From JAOADN01 sp049323795 (lineage in GTDB: Bacteria; Pseudomonadota; Alphaproteobacteria; Rhodobacterales; Rhodobacteraceae), in assembly GCA_049323795.1 (NCBI GenBank), contig JBMOOH010000034.1:40224-104223 (forward strand): a stretch of 64,000 bases of DNA, in the 5' to 3' direction. The position numbers were made by a program, and so were the translations under genes. Under the pieces are notes generated by a model, which saw nothing but the letters and a program-made list of their open reading frames with translations, had not been told where the DNA came from and searched no databases. Below are positions 10,952 to 19,167 of this stretch, one piece after another. Every line of letters starts with the position of its first letter. The first letter of the stretch is position 1.

Positions 10952-11791
10952 CTAGTGCGCCATGAAGAGGGGCGTGTCCACCGCCTCGAGCATGTCGCGG
11001 GTCATCCCCCCGAGAATCGCCTCGCGGAACCGGGAGTGGCTGTAGGCCCCCATGACGACCATGCCGGCATCGATGTCCCGGCAGTGCCTCGCAAGGATCT
11101 CGGACAGGTGCGGCAGGGTCCGCGCCAGCACCGCGACCTCGGCCCGGACGCCGTGCCGGGCAAGCCACTGCGAGAGCGCTCCGCCGGGGTCCGACCGCTC
11201 GAGGCCGAGCGACGGCGGGTCGATCACCGCGATGCTGACGAGCGCCGCGCGGCGCAGGAAGGGCAGCGCCGCGCGCGCGGCATGCATCGCTTCCTCGCTG
11301 CGGTTCCAGCCGAGCACGATCCGGTCCGCGAAGCCGGCTGCCAGGCCCGTATCGGGTACGACGAGCACCGGCGCGCCGCCATTGAAGAGCGCGCCCTCGA
11401 GCGCTGCCTCGCGGTCGGCGCTGCTCTCGACGCCATAGGGGCGCGGCGCCACGGCCAGGTCGCAGAAGCGCGCGCGCTCGCCGACCACCGGGCCCACCAC
11501 GCCCACGGAGGCGACGCCGGGTTCCGCGGCCCAGCGGATGTCTTCTGCGGCGAGGCGCGACCGGACCCACGTGTTCGCTGCCTCGGCCTCCGCCTTCGCC
11601 CGGGAGAGCATCTCCTGATGCACCACGACGGAAGTGCCCGCGAAGGAGTAGCCCATTTCGATGCGGTCGATGCCCAGCGACAGGACGTCGAGATGGGCAT
11701 CCTCGGCACGGGCGATCGCGACGGCCGCGTCGATCTGCACCGCGGATGGTGAAGCGCCCGTCGTGACGGCAAGAACTGTCTTGTAGCTCAT
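10952..11791 (-). CDS. uspA: Universal stress protein, tandem UspA domains
   Basis: A 279-aa cytoplasmic protein with two UspA-type domains (about 1-140 and 145-279). The second ends in GAYSHSRFREAILGGMTRDML, close to the G-x9-G(S/T) nucleotide loop of ATP-binding Usp proteins. I used the ATG at 11791 (MSYKTVLAVTTG) because this is where Usp homology begins; 17 upstream in-frame codons are unlike the family. An FNR box lies at 11860-11873. Location between fnrL and ccoN matches the Rhodobacter and Paracoccus arrangement. Confidence 0.9.
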   Translation of the reverse strand: MSYKTVLAVTTGASPSAVQIDAAVAIARAEDAHLDVLSLGIDRIEMGYSFAGTSVVVHQEMLSRAKAEAEAANTWVRSRLAAEDIRWAAEPGVASVGVVGPVVGERARFCDLAVAPRPYGVESSADREAALEGALFNGGAPVLVVPDTGLAAGFADRIVLGWNRSEEAMHAARAALPFLRRAALVSIAVIDPPSLGLERSDPGGALSQWLARHGVRAEVAVLARTLPHLSEILARHCRDIDAGMVVMGAYSHSRFREAILGGMTRDMLEAVDTPLFMAH

Positions 11792-11859
11792 TGGAAGACT
11801 CCTTCCGGCGCCGAGTGTGCGCCACTGCCAGAGAATTAACACCGCCGCCCGGGACTGCC

Positions 11860-11873
11860 TTGATCCCGGTCAA
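11860..11873 (-). promoter_or_regulatory. FNR-type box, uspA-proximal
   Basis: TTGATCCCGGTCAA fits TTGA-N6-TCAA. Its centre is 75 bp upstream of the uspA ATG, leaving room for a class II promoter with a start site near 11825. Confidence 0.75.
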
Positions 11874-11891
11874 CTCCGCCACCTGCCTGGA

Positions 11892-11905
11892 TTGACGCAG
11901 ATCAA
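11892..11905 (+). promoter_or_regulatory. FNR-type box, ccoN-proximal
   Basis: TTGACGCAGATCAA is a perfect FNR site, identical to the hemN/fnrL box. Its centre lies 32 bp (about three helical turns) from the uspA-proximal box and 117 bp upstream of ccoN. A class II layout would place the cco start site near 11940. Confidence 0.85.
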
Positions 11906-12015
11906 GGCGCGCGATTCCGCCACTGGCGAAAAACAGCCAAGGCCGGCCATGCCTGCGCGCCAGTCGAAGACTGCGGGAACGTCAGGCCGGGACCGGCAGA
12001 ACGAGGGGACCGGAC

Positions 12016-13617
12016 ATGTGGGACTACATCAAGCTGATCGTCCTCGGCGCCGTCGCGGTACTGGCAGCGATCGCAGCGAACTATGCCCGCGACGTCGCAT
12101 ACATGGTCAACGCGCTCGAGGTCATGGCGGCCGCGGCCATCGCCTTCGTCTGGGTGCTCAGGCAGACGGACGAAACGCGGATCGCGCCGGTGAACGAATA
12201 CAACGACGGCGTCATCCGGGCCGGGGTCATCGCGACATGCTTCTGGGGCATCGTCGGCTTCCTCGTCGGCGTGACGATCGCCTTCCAGCTTGCCTTTCCG
12301 TCGCTGAACCTGTCGGACCTGACGCAGGGCTACACCAATTTCGGCAAGCTGAGACCCCTTCACACATCGGCCGTCATCTTCGCCTTCGGCGGCAACGCCC
12401 TGATCATGTCCACCTTCTACATCGTGCAGCGCACCAGCGCGGCGCGGCTCTGGGGCGGCAACCTCGCCTGGTTCGTGTTCTGGGGGTATCAGCTCGTGAT
12501 CGTCCTCGCCGCGACGGGCTACATCCTCGGTGCCACGCAGTCCAAGGAATATGCCGAACCGGAATGGTACGTGGACTGGTGGCTGACCATCGTCTGGCTC
12601 GCCTTCCTCGCGGTCTTCCTCGGAACCCTCATCAGGCGCAGGGAACCCCACATCTACGTGGCCAACTGGTTCCTGCTGTCGTTCATCGTCACCGTGGCGA
12701 TGCTGCACGTCGTCAACAACCTGTCCATCCCCGTGTCCCTGCTCGGGTCGAAGTCGGTGCAGGTCTTCTCGGGCGTGCAGGACGCAATGGTGCAGTGGTG
12801 GTACGGCCACAACGCGGTGGGCTTCTTCCTGACCGCGGGCTTCCTGGGGATGATGTACTACTTCGTGCCGAAACAAGCCGAACGCCCTGTCTATTCCTAC
12901 AAGCTCTCGATCATCCACTTCTGGGCGCTGATCTTCCTCTACATCTGGGCAGGCCCGCACCATCTGCACTACACCGCGCTGCCGGAATGGGCCTCGACCC
13001 TCGGGATGGTGTTCTCGATCATGCTCTGGATGCCCTCGTGGGGCGGCATGATCAACGGGCTGATGACGCTGTCGGGGGCCTGGGACAAGCTCCGCACCGA
13101 CCCGGTGATCCGGATGATGGTCGTCTCGATCGGCTTTTACGGCATGTCGACCTTCGAAGGCCCGGTGATGTCGATCAAGGCGGTCAACAGCCTCAGCCAC
13201 TACACCGACTGGACCATCGGACACGTCCACTCCGGTGCGCTCGGCTGGAACGGCATGATCACCTTCGGCGTCCTCTACTTCCTCGTGCCGCGCCTCTGGC
13301 ACCGCGAGCGGCTCTACTCGCTCAGCCTGGTCAGCTGGCACTTCTGGCTCGCCACCATCGGGATCGTCCTCTACGCGGCCTCGATGTGGGTCACGGGGAT
13401 CATGGAAGGGCTGATGTGGCGTGAGGTCGACGCGCAGGGCTTCCTCGTGAACGCCTTCGCCGACACCGTCGCCGCCAAGTTTCCGATGTACGTCGTCCGC
13501 GCCCTGGGCGGCACCCTCTACCTCGGGGGCGCCGTCATCATGGTCTACAACCTCTGGGCTACCGTAGCGAAACAGCCGGCGTCGTCCGCCGCTGTTTCCG
13601 CGGTCCCCGCCGAGTAA
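12016..13617 (+). CDS. ccoN: cbb3-type cytochrome c oxidase subunit I
   Basis: A 533-aa, roughly 12-helix catalytic subunit that reduces O2 to water at high affinity and pumps protons. Visible haem and CuB signatures include RPLHTSAVIFAFGGN with His116, WYGHNAVGF near residue 262, and GPHHLHY near 315. It is first in ccoNOQP; ccoO follows after 11 bp. FNR boxes upstream indicate induction when oxygen is low. The length is normal for the family. Confidence 0.97.
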   Translation: MWDYIKLIVLGAVAVLAAIAANYARDVAYMVNALEVMAAAAIAFVWVLRQTDETRIAPVNEYNDGVIRAGVIATCFWGIVGFLVGVTIAFQLAFPSLNLSDLTQGYTNFGKLRPLHTSAVIFAFGGNALIMSTFYIVQRTSAARLWGGNLAWFVFWGYQLVIVLAATGYILGATQSKEYAEPEWYVDWWLTIVWLAFLAVFLGTLIRRREPHIYVANWFLLSFIVTVAMLHVVNNLSIPVSLLGSKSVQVFSGVQDAMVQWWYGHNAVGFFLTAGFLGMMYYFVPKQAERPVYSYKLSIIHFWALIFLYIWAGPHHLHYTALPEWASTLGMVFSIMLWMPSWGGMINGLMTLSGAWDKLRTDPVIRMMVVSIGFYGMSTFEGPVMSIKAVNSLSHYTDWTIGHVHSGALGWNGMITFGVLYFLVPRLWHRERLYSLSLVSWHFWLATIGIVLYAASMWVTGIMEGLMWREVDAQGFLVNAFADTVAAKFPMYVVRALGGTLYLGGAVIMVYNLWATVAKQPASSAAVSAVPAE

Positions 13618-13628
13618 GGGAGCCTCCG

Positions 13629-14354
13629 ATGGCCATTCTGGAAAAGCACAAGCTCCTCGAAACCAACGCGACGCTCCTTCTCGTCTTCTCGTTCCTCGTG
13701 GTGACGATCGGCGGGATCGTGGAAATCGCGCCCCTCTTCTACATCGACAACACGATCGAGAAGGTCGAAGGGGTGCGGCCCTATTCGCCCCTCGAGATGG
13801 CGGGGCGCGACGTCTACATCCGCGAGGGCTGCTACGTCTGCCACAGCCAGATGATCCGCCCCATGCGGGACGAGGTCGAGCGCTACGGCAACTACAGCCT
13901 CGCCGCCGAATCGATGTACGACCGCCCGTTCCAGTGGGGCTCGAAGCGGACGGGACCCGATCTTGCCCGCGTCGGCGGCCGTTACTCGGACGAATGGCAG
14001 GTCCAGCACCTGACCGATCCGCGTTCGGTCGTGCCCGAAAGCGTGATGCCGGGCTACGGCTTCCTTGCGAAACGGATCATCAACGGCAACGACATCGGGA
14101 ACCGCCTGAGCGTGGACCGGATGCTCGGCACGCCCTACAGCGACGAGATGATGGCCGAGGCCAAGGCCGATTTCGCCGCGCAGGCCGATCCGAATGCCGA
14201 CACGGCGGGGCTGCTCGCCCGCTATCCGAAGGCGCACGTCGCCAACCCCGACGGGCAGCCGGGCATATCCGAGATGGATGCGCTCGTCGCCTACCTCCAG
14301 GTTCTGGGCACCATGGTCGACTTCTCGACCTTCGAACCCGATCCGGCGCGCTGA
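13629..14354 (+). CDS. ccoO: cbb3-type cytochrome c oxidase subunit II (mono-haem)
   Basis: A 241-aa membrane-anchored mono-haem cytochrome c. One N-terminal helix (about 15-37) is followed by the periplasmic haem domain with CYVCH at 68-72 and the conserved SQMIRPMRDEVERYG continuation. It relays electrons from CcoP to CcoN. A ribosome-binding AGGGAGCC precedes the ATG. Confidence 0.97.
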   Translation: MAILEKHKLLETNATLLLVFSFLVVTIGGIVEIAPLFYIDNTIEKVEGVRPYSPLEMAGRDVYIREGCYVCHSQMIRPMRDEVERYGNYSLAAESMYDRPFQWGSKRTGPDLARVGGRYSDEWQVQHLTDPRSVVPESVMPGYGFLAKRIINGNDIGNRLSVDRMLGTPYSDEMMAEAKADFAAQADPNADTAGLLARYPKAHVANPDGQPGISEMDALVAYLQVLGTMVDFSTFEPDPAR

Positions 14355-14364
14355 GGGGCCTGCG

Positions 14365-14574
14365 ATGACATATGAGGCCTTCCGCGAATTCGCCGACAGC
14401 TGGGCGCTTCTCGCGCTCGTCGCGATCTTCATCGGGACGATCCTCTGGGCCTTCAGGCCCGGATCGCGCCCGGCACACGAGGACAGCGCATCCATCCCGT
14501 TCCGCAACGAGGACCGCCCCGCGCCGCAGCCAGAGCCTGAGAGCGCGCCGCGGGCCAGGGAGACAAGGACATGA
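14365..14574 (+). CDS. ccoQ: cbb3-type oxidase small subunit CcoQ
   Basis: A 69-aa protein with one transmembrane helix (about 14-31, LLALVAIFIGTILWAF) followed by a short cytoplasmic tail rich in Pro, Glu and Arg. CcoQ stabilises or protects the oxidase complex in the family. The ATG at 14365 was chosen for its position 10 bp after ccoO and the MTYEAFREFADSW beginning. Its TGA overlaps the ccoP ATG (ATGA). Confidence 0.92.
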   Translation: MTYEAFREFADSWALLALVAIFIGTILWAFRPGSRPAHEDSASIPFRNEDRPAPQPEPESAPRARETRT

Positions 14575-15440
14575 GCAAGAAACCCGCCGGCCGTCCGCCC
14601 GAGCCCGAGACCACGGGCCATAGCTGGGACGGCATCGAGGAATACAACAACCCCCTGCCGCGGTGGTGGCTCTGGACCTTCTACATCACGGTGATCTGGG
14701 GCCTCGCCTATACCATCGCCTACCCCGCCTGGCCGTTGCTGACACGGGCGACGCAGGGCCTGATCGGATCGTCGCAGAGGGCGGCGGTCGCGGCCGAGAT
14801 AGAACGGTTCAACGCCGCCAACGCGCCGGTCGAGGCAAAGCTCGTCGCCGCGGACATGACGAAGATCAAGGACGACCCCGAGCTTGCCAACTACGTCCGC
14901 AATGCCGGCGCCTCCATCTTCCGCACCTACTGTGCCCAGTGTCACGGGGCCGGTGCCGCCGGGGCCAAGGGCTACCCGAACCTTCTCGACAACGACTGGC
15001 TCTGGGGCGGCGACATCCAGGCGATCCTCACCACGGTGACCAACGGCATCCGCAACACAACCGACCCCGATGCGCGCTTCTCGCAGATGCCGGCCTTCGG
15101 GACGGATGGCCTTCTCGAGCCGGCGCAGATCGACGAGGTCGTGCAGTACGTGCTCCGGATTTCCGGGCAGGACAACGATGCGGCGATGGCGGCGAAGGGT
15201 GCGGCGGTGTTCGCCGAGAACTGCGCGGCCTGCCACGGCGACACCGGCACCGGCAACCGGGACCTGGGGGCCCCGAATCTGACCGATGCGATCTGGCTCT
15301 ATGGCGGGGATGCAGCGACGTTGACCGAGACGGTGACGAAGGCCCGCTTCGGCGTCATGCCAAACTGGTCCCCGCGCCTCTCCGAGGCGGACATCCGCGC
15401 GGTCGCGGCCTATGTCCACGGGCTTGGAGGCGGAGAATAG
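14571..15440 (+). CDS. ccoP: cbb3-type cytochrome c oxidase subunit III (di-haem)
   Basis: A 289-aa di-haem cytochrome c. Residues about 32-56 form the membrane anchor, preceded by the HSWDGIEEYNNPLPRWW segment diagnostic of CcoP. The haem sites are CAQCH at 121-125 and CAACH at 218-222. It accepts electrons from soluble or membrane cytochrome c (possibly CycM) and passes them to CcoO. It ends the operon and is followed by two strong hairpins. Confidence 0.97.
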   Translation: MSKKPAGRPPEPETTGHSWDGIEEYNNPLPRWWLWTFYITVIWGLAYTIAYPAWPLLTRATQGLIGSSQRAAVAAEIERFNAANAPVEAKLVAADMTKIKDDPELANYVRNAGASIFRTYCAQCHGAGAAGAKGYPNLLDNDWLWGGDIQAILTTVTNGIRNTTDPDARFSQMPAFGTDGLLEPAQIDEVVQYVLRISGQDNDAAMAAKGAAVFAENCAACHGDTGTGNRDLGAPNLTDAIWLYGGDAATLTETVTKARFGVMPNWSPRLSEADIRAVAAYVHGLGGGE

Positions 15441-15443
15441 GAC

Positions 15444-15520
15444 CCCCCGGGCGGCATCGCCGCCCGGGGGCGGCACCGGCGCCCGGATCTGTTCGCGCGT
15501 TTCCCTCGGGCGCCGGTGCC
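15444..15520 (+). terminator. Two consecutive hairpins after ccoNOQP
   Basis: The first hairpin has a 12-bp perfect stem (15444-15455 with 15459-15470) and a 3-nt loop, three bases after the ccoP stop. The second has a 13-bp perfect stem (15472-15484 with 15508-15520), a 23-nt loop and is followed by ACCTTTTACC. Together they should stop transcription before the next gene. Confidence 0.75.
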
Positions 15521-15658
15521 ACCTTTTACCAGGGGCGGAAAAGACGGGGGCGGCCACGCGGGGCCCTCGGGGCTCCTCCGCGGCGATCTCTTCCGGAGGC
15601 TCTGGCCAGGGCCGCTGCGGCGCCGTAGCCTTTCCCCCGATCCAGGGGGATTGCGTCC

Positions 15659-16759
15659 ATGACCACGGCCTTCTTCACCGACGAACGGACCTTCTGGCAC
15701 CACGGCGGCAACTATGCCCTGACGCTTCCGGTGGGGGGCCTCGTCCAGCCCGGCGGCGGGCTGCCCGAATCGCCTGAAACGAAGCGGCGGCTGAAAAACC
15801 TGATCGAGGTGACGGGCCTTGCCCGGGATCTGGCCATCCTGTCGGCGCCCGAAGCCGGCCGCGAGGATCTCTTGCGCGTGCATCCGGCGTCCTATCTCGA
15901 CGCGTTCAGGGCCGCGTCCGACGCCGGCGGCGGCGAACTTGGACTCCGAACGCCGTTCGGCCGCGGCGGGTACGAGATCGCCGCGCTGTCCGCCGGGCTT
16001 GCCGCCGCGGCGCTCGCCGGCGTTCTGGAGGGGCGGTTCGGCAATGCCTATGCCCTGTCCCGTCCGCCGGGCCACCATTGCCTGCCGGACTTTCCCAACG
16101 GCTTCTGTCTTCTGGCCAACATCGCCATCGCGATCCGCGCCGCGCAGGCAAGGGGGCTGTGCCGCCGCATCGCCGTGGTCGACTGGGACGTGCACCACGG
16201 CAACGGCACCGAAGCCATCTTCCTGTCAGACCCCGAGGTTCTGACGGTGTCGCTCCACCAGGAACGGAACTACCCTCTCGACACCGGCGACGCCTCGGAG
16301 CGCGGGCAGGGCAAGGGGCACGGCTACAACGTGAACATCCCGCTTCCGCCCGGGACGGGCCATGCCTCCTATCTCGACGTGGTGCAGCGCATCGTGATCC
16401 CGCTTCTCCACCGCTTCCGCCCCGAGGCGATCGTGGTCGCCTGCGGCTACGACGCCTCGGCGATGGATCCCCTCGGGCGGATGCTCTGCACGGCCGAGAC
16501 CTTCCGGCTGATGACGCGCAGGGTGATGGCCGCGGCCCGGGAACTCTGCGGCGGCCGGCTCGTCATGGTCCACGAGGGCGGCTACTCCGAAGTCCATGTG
16601 CCCTTCTGCGGCCATGCGGTGCTCGAGGAGATGACCGGCAGCACCGCGCGCGCACCCGATCCGCTGGCCGAGACACTCGCGAAGCGCCAGCCGGGCGCCG
16701 CCTGGCAGGCCCATGCGGGCGCCCACATCGACGACCTGGCCCGCTACTTCCTGAACTGA
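15659..16759 (+). CDS. Histone deacetylase-family amidohydrolase
   Basis: A 366-aa zinc amidohydrolase of the arginase/deacetylase fold, class II HDAC-like. Active-site signatures are RPPGHH near residue 140 (the two catalytic His) and DWDVHHGNGT near 178-187 (zinc-binding Asp and His), with ACGYDAS near 262 holding the second zinc Asp. Bacterial members deacetylate acetylpolyamines or other acetylated amines; the substrate here is not predictable. It stands alone after the cco terminators. Confidence 0.88.
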   Translation: MTTAFFTDERTFWHHGGNYALTLPVGGLVQPGGGLPESPETKRRLKNLIEVTGLARDLAILSAPEAGREDLLRVHPASYLDAFRAASDAGGGELGLRTPFGRGGYEIAALSAGLAAAALAGVLEGRFGNAYALSRPPGHHCLPDFPNGFCLLANIAIAIRAAQARGLCRRIAVVDWDVHHGNGTEAIFLSDPEVLTVSLHQERNYPLDTGDASERGQGKGHGYNVNIPLPPGTGHASYLDVVQRIVIPLLHRFRPEAIVVACGYDASAMDPLGRMLCTAETFRLMTRRVMAAARELCGGRLVMVHEGGYSEVHVPFCGHAVLEEMTGSTARAPDPLAETLAKRQPGAAWQAHAGAHIDDLARYFLN

Positions 16760-16844
16760 TCGCCCCCCCCACCGAAGCCGGTCCGCGCTTGCGGACCGGC
16801 CGCGATTGTCCGAAACCGGGTCCGCCCCAGAGAAGGTTCCCGCC

Positions 16845-17423
16845 ATGCCCGTTCCCAACCCGGCCGTGCTCGAATTCCTGCTGACCCGCCGGTCGCGGCC
16901 GGCGCGGACGCTCTCTGCGCCGGTCCCGTCCGAAGACGAGCTGATGACGCTCCTGACCGCGGCCGCACGGGTGCCCGACCACGGCAAGCTCGAGCCCTGG
17001 CGCTTCGTCGTCCTTGCAAAGCCTGCGCTTGCCCGGCTCGCCGCGCTTGCAGAGGCGACCGGCCGCCGCCTCGGGCTCGAGGACGAGCGGCGTGCCAAGG
17101 GCGTGGCCCAGTTCGCCGACGCGGATCTGGTCGTGGCCGTCGTCAAGCGGCCGATGCCGACCGATCGCATCCCCGAGATCGAGCAGGTGCTGTCCGCCGG
17201 CGCCGCCTGCCTGACCCTGCTGCAGGCGGCCCTCGCCGCCGGGTGGGGCGCCTGCTGGCTGACGGGCTGGCATGTGGCCGACCCGACGTTCACGCGCGAG
17301 GGCCTCGGGCTCGCCCCGGGGGAATGGGTGGCCGGACTCATCCACATCGGGACGGAAACGGCCGCCACGCCGGACCGCCCGCGCCCCGACCTCTCGAAGA
17401 TCGTGACCTGGGTGAGGGCGTGA
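16845..17423 (+). CDS. Nitroreductase family protein
   Basis: A 192-aa flavoprotein of the small NADH-dependent nitroreductase family (YdjA-like). The N-terminal LLTRRSRPARTL and VPDHGKLEPWRFVVL segments hold the FMN-binding Arg/Ser and phosphate-contact residues; GWGACWLTGW near 130-140 completes the flavin site. I chose the ATG at 16845 (MPVPNPAVLEF) over an upstream TTG because family homology starts there and GAAGG precedes it. The stop overlaps the next start (GTGA). The physiological substrate is unknown. Confidence 0.88.
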   Translation: MPVPNPAVLEFLLTRRSRPARTLSAPVPSEDELMTLLTAAARVPDHGKLEPWRFVVLAKPALARLAALAEATGRRLGLEDERRAKGVAQFADADLVVAVVKRPMPTDRIPEIEQVLSAGAACLTLLQAALAAGWGACWLTGWHVADPTFTREGLGLAPGEWVAGLIHIGTETAATPDRPRPDLSKIVTWVRA

Positions 17424-18118
17424 TCCTTGCCAGCATCCTCAGGGCGCTGTCGCAGTTCGGCGATCCCCGCTTCCTGCGCGTCACCGGACTGGGGATCGCC
17501 CTGTCGCTGGGGCTGCTCGCGGGACTCTACGCGCTGCTCGCCGGTCTCGTCGGACTTGTGGTGCCGGAAACCGTGACGCTGCCGTGGTGGGGCGAGGTGC
17601 AGATTCTCCGCCCGCTTCTCGACTGGGCGTCGCTGCTCCTCGTCCTCGTCCTCTCGGTATTCCTCATGGTGCCGGTGGCGGCGCTCTTCTCGGGCCTCTT
17701 TCTCGACCGCGTGGCCGATGCCGTCGAGGACCGGTACTATCCCGGCCTGCCGCCGGTACGGCCCCGGCCCTTCCTCGCGGCGCTCCGCGCGAACCTCGCC
17801 TTCACGGCCTTCCTTCTGGCCGCGAACGTCGTCGGCCTCGTGCTCTACATCCTGAGCGGACCGTTCGCGCCGCTCGTCTTCGTGGGTCTGAACGGCTGGC
17901 TGCTCGGGCGAGAGTATTTTGACCTGGCTGCCACCCGACGGATCGGGGCGGACGAGGCGCGTGATCTGCGCCGGCGGAATGCGCACCTGATCTGGCTGGC
18001 GGGAATTGTCATGGCCGCGCCGCTCGCCATACCGGTCGTCAACCTGTTCGTGCCGGTCCTCGGCGCGGCCGCCTTCACGCACCTGTTCCACGCACTCCGG
18101 CAGTCGGGGCGGTCCTAG
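17420..18118 (+). CDS. EI24-domain (CysZ-like) membrane protein
   Basis: A 232-aa inner-membrane protein with about four to five hydrophobic segments (near 20-50, 70-100, 130-160, 190-220) and the LFSGLFLDRVADAVEDRYYPG motif of the EI24/CysZ family. CysZ of enterobacteria imports sulfate, but alphaproteobacterial EI24 proteins are uncharacterised. The GTG start at 17420 overlaps the nitroreductase stop, so the pair is probably coupled. Confidence 0.85.
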   Translation: MILASILRALSQFGDPRFLRVTGLGIALSLGLLAGLYALLAGLVGLVVPETVTLPWWGEVQILRPLLDWASLLLVLVLSVFLMVPVAALFSGLFLDRVADAVEDRYYPGLPPVRPRPFLAALRANLAFTAFLLAANVVGLVLYILSGPFAPLVFVGLNGWLLGREYFDLAATRRIGADEARDLRRRNAHLIWLAGIVMAAPLAIPVVNLFVPVLGAAAFTHLFHALRQSGRS

Positions 18119-18227
18119 AGCCAGTCCGACAGAAGCGGATTCCGGTTCTGACGAAAGACAGGCGACACTCAAGGCCCGAGAGCCCGTCGGACAGAGGGGG
18201 GACTGCGCCCTTGCCGCCAGGAAGCCG

Positions 18228-18265
18228 GAGCCTGTCCGACGCTTGCATCCGGGTCGGACAGGCTC
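18228..18265. terminator. Bidirectional hairpin between EI24 gene and DUF1467 gene
   Basis: A 13-bp perfect inverted repeat (18228-18240, 18253-18265) with a 12-nt loop sits between convergent genes and touches the DUF1467 stop codon. The core 9-mer GTCGGACAG recurs at 18186-18194 and a related GTCCGACAG at 18124-18132. Confidence 0.65.
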
Positions 18266-18555
18266 TACTCGGTGCCCCCGGCCGGCTCCGGATTCATCCG
18301 GCCGAAGACGTCGAGGTCGCGGATCGTGATCGCACCCGACATGATCACACCCACGACCACGGCCCAGACGACGGTGGCCGCCACCGTTGCGGTCATGGCG
18401 CGGCGCCGGACCTTTTCCTCGGCCGGAGCGGACGCAGGCGTGCCCGGCACAACCTCGCCCCTGTCGCCCTGCGTGTGCGCGGTGAGCTGCAGGACGACGA
18501 AGAAGACGATGAACCAGATGACCGCATAGAGAACGATGGCTCCGGTGATGGACAA
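18265..18555 (-). CDS. DUF1467 family small membrane protein
   Basis: A 96-aa protein with two transmembrane helices (about 5-25 and 58-80) separated by a hydrophilic loop containing GEVVPGTPASAPAEEKVRRR, a signature I associate with DUF1467. The start is a TTG at 18553-18555: it gives the LSITGAIVLYAVIWF beginning, no ATG fits, and GAGGAGG in the end of the preceding gene supplies the ribosome-binding site. It follows the epimerase gene by 4 bp and is probably co-transcribed with it. Function unknown. Confidence 0.85.
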   Translation of the reverse strand: MSITGAIVLYAVIWFIVFFVVLQLTAHTQGDRGEVVPGTPASAPAEEKVRRRAMTATVAATVVWAVVVGVIMSGAITIRDLDVFGRMNPEPAGGTE

Positions 18556-18559
18556 GGCC

Positions 18560-18964
18560 TCACACCTCCTCGAGTTCGATGAGGCACCCGCCGAAGTCCT
18601 TCGGGTGCAGGAACAGGACCGGCTTGCCATGCGCCCCCGTCTTCGGTTCGCCCCCGCCGAGAACCCGTGCCCCGGCCGCGACCAGCCGGTCGCGCGCGGC
18701 GCCTATGTCGGAAACCTCGTAGCACACGTGATGGATGCCGCCGGCAGGGTTCTTCTTCAGGAAGCCCTCGATCGGCGAGTTCGGTCCCAGCGGATGAAGA
18801 AGTTCCACCCGGGTGTTCGGCAGGTCGACGAAGACCACCGTGACGCCGTGTGCCGGCTCGTCCCGGGGCGGGCGCACCGATGCTCCGAGCAGGTCGGCGT
18901 ATTGCGCCGCAGCCGCCGCGAGGTCGGGCACCGCGATGGCCACGTGATTGAGACGTCCGATCAT
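18560..18964 (-). CDS. mce: Methylmalonyl-CoA epimerase
   Basis: A 134-aa VOC-superfamily metalloenzyme that interconverts (S)- and (R)-methylmalonyl-CoA in propionyl-CoA metabolism. It starts IGRLNHVAIAVPDL with metal ligand His7. Later metal-ligand segments are GIHHVCYEV and the terminal IELEE, and FLHPKDFGG is typical of the family. The ATG at 18962-18964 gives the standard family length; in-frame upstream codons show no homology. Confidence 0.93.
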   Translation of the reverse strand: MIGRLNHVAIAVPDLAAAAAQYADLLGASVRPPRDEPAHGVTVVFVDLPNTRVELLHPLGPNSPIEGFLKKNPAGGIHHVCYEVSDIGAARDRLVAAGARVLGGGEPKTGAHGKPVLFLHPKDFGGCLIELEEV

Positions 18965-19167
18965 GCTCGCCCCTCCCCGCCGGACCCCCGCCGGATCCCT
19001 CACCGGGTTATGGCGCCCGCCGCGCCTGCCCGCAAGCGGCGACCCGTACGGGATGCCGGATCCGCCCGGGGCGCATTTACCTGCCGTTAGCCGTTCCCTG
19101 CGCTAATCGGGGCGTCCCGCGCCGACAGCCTGGCCGAAGGTGCGTCCACAGCCGCGGAGGTGCCGGA

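Noticed and set aside
13545..15557. A 670-codon open frame antisense to ccoO-ccoQ-ccoP
   Set aside because: The plus strand encodes the complete cbb3 subunits; the antisense translation has no recognisable features.
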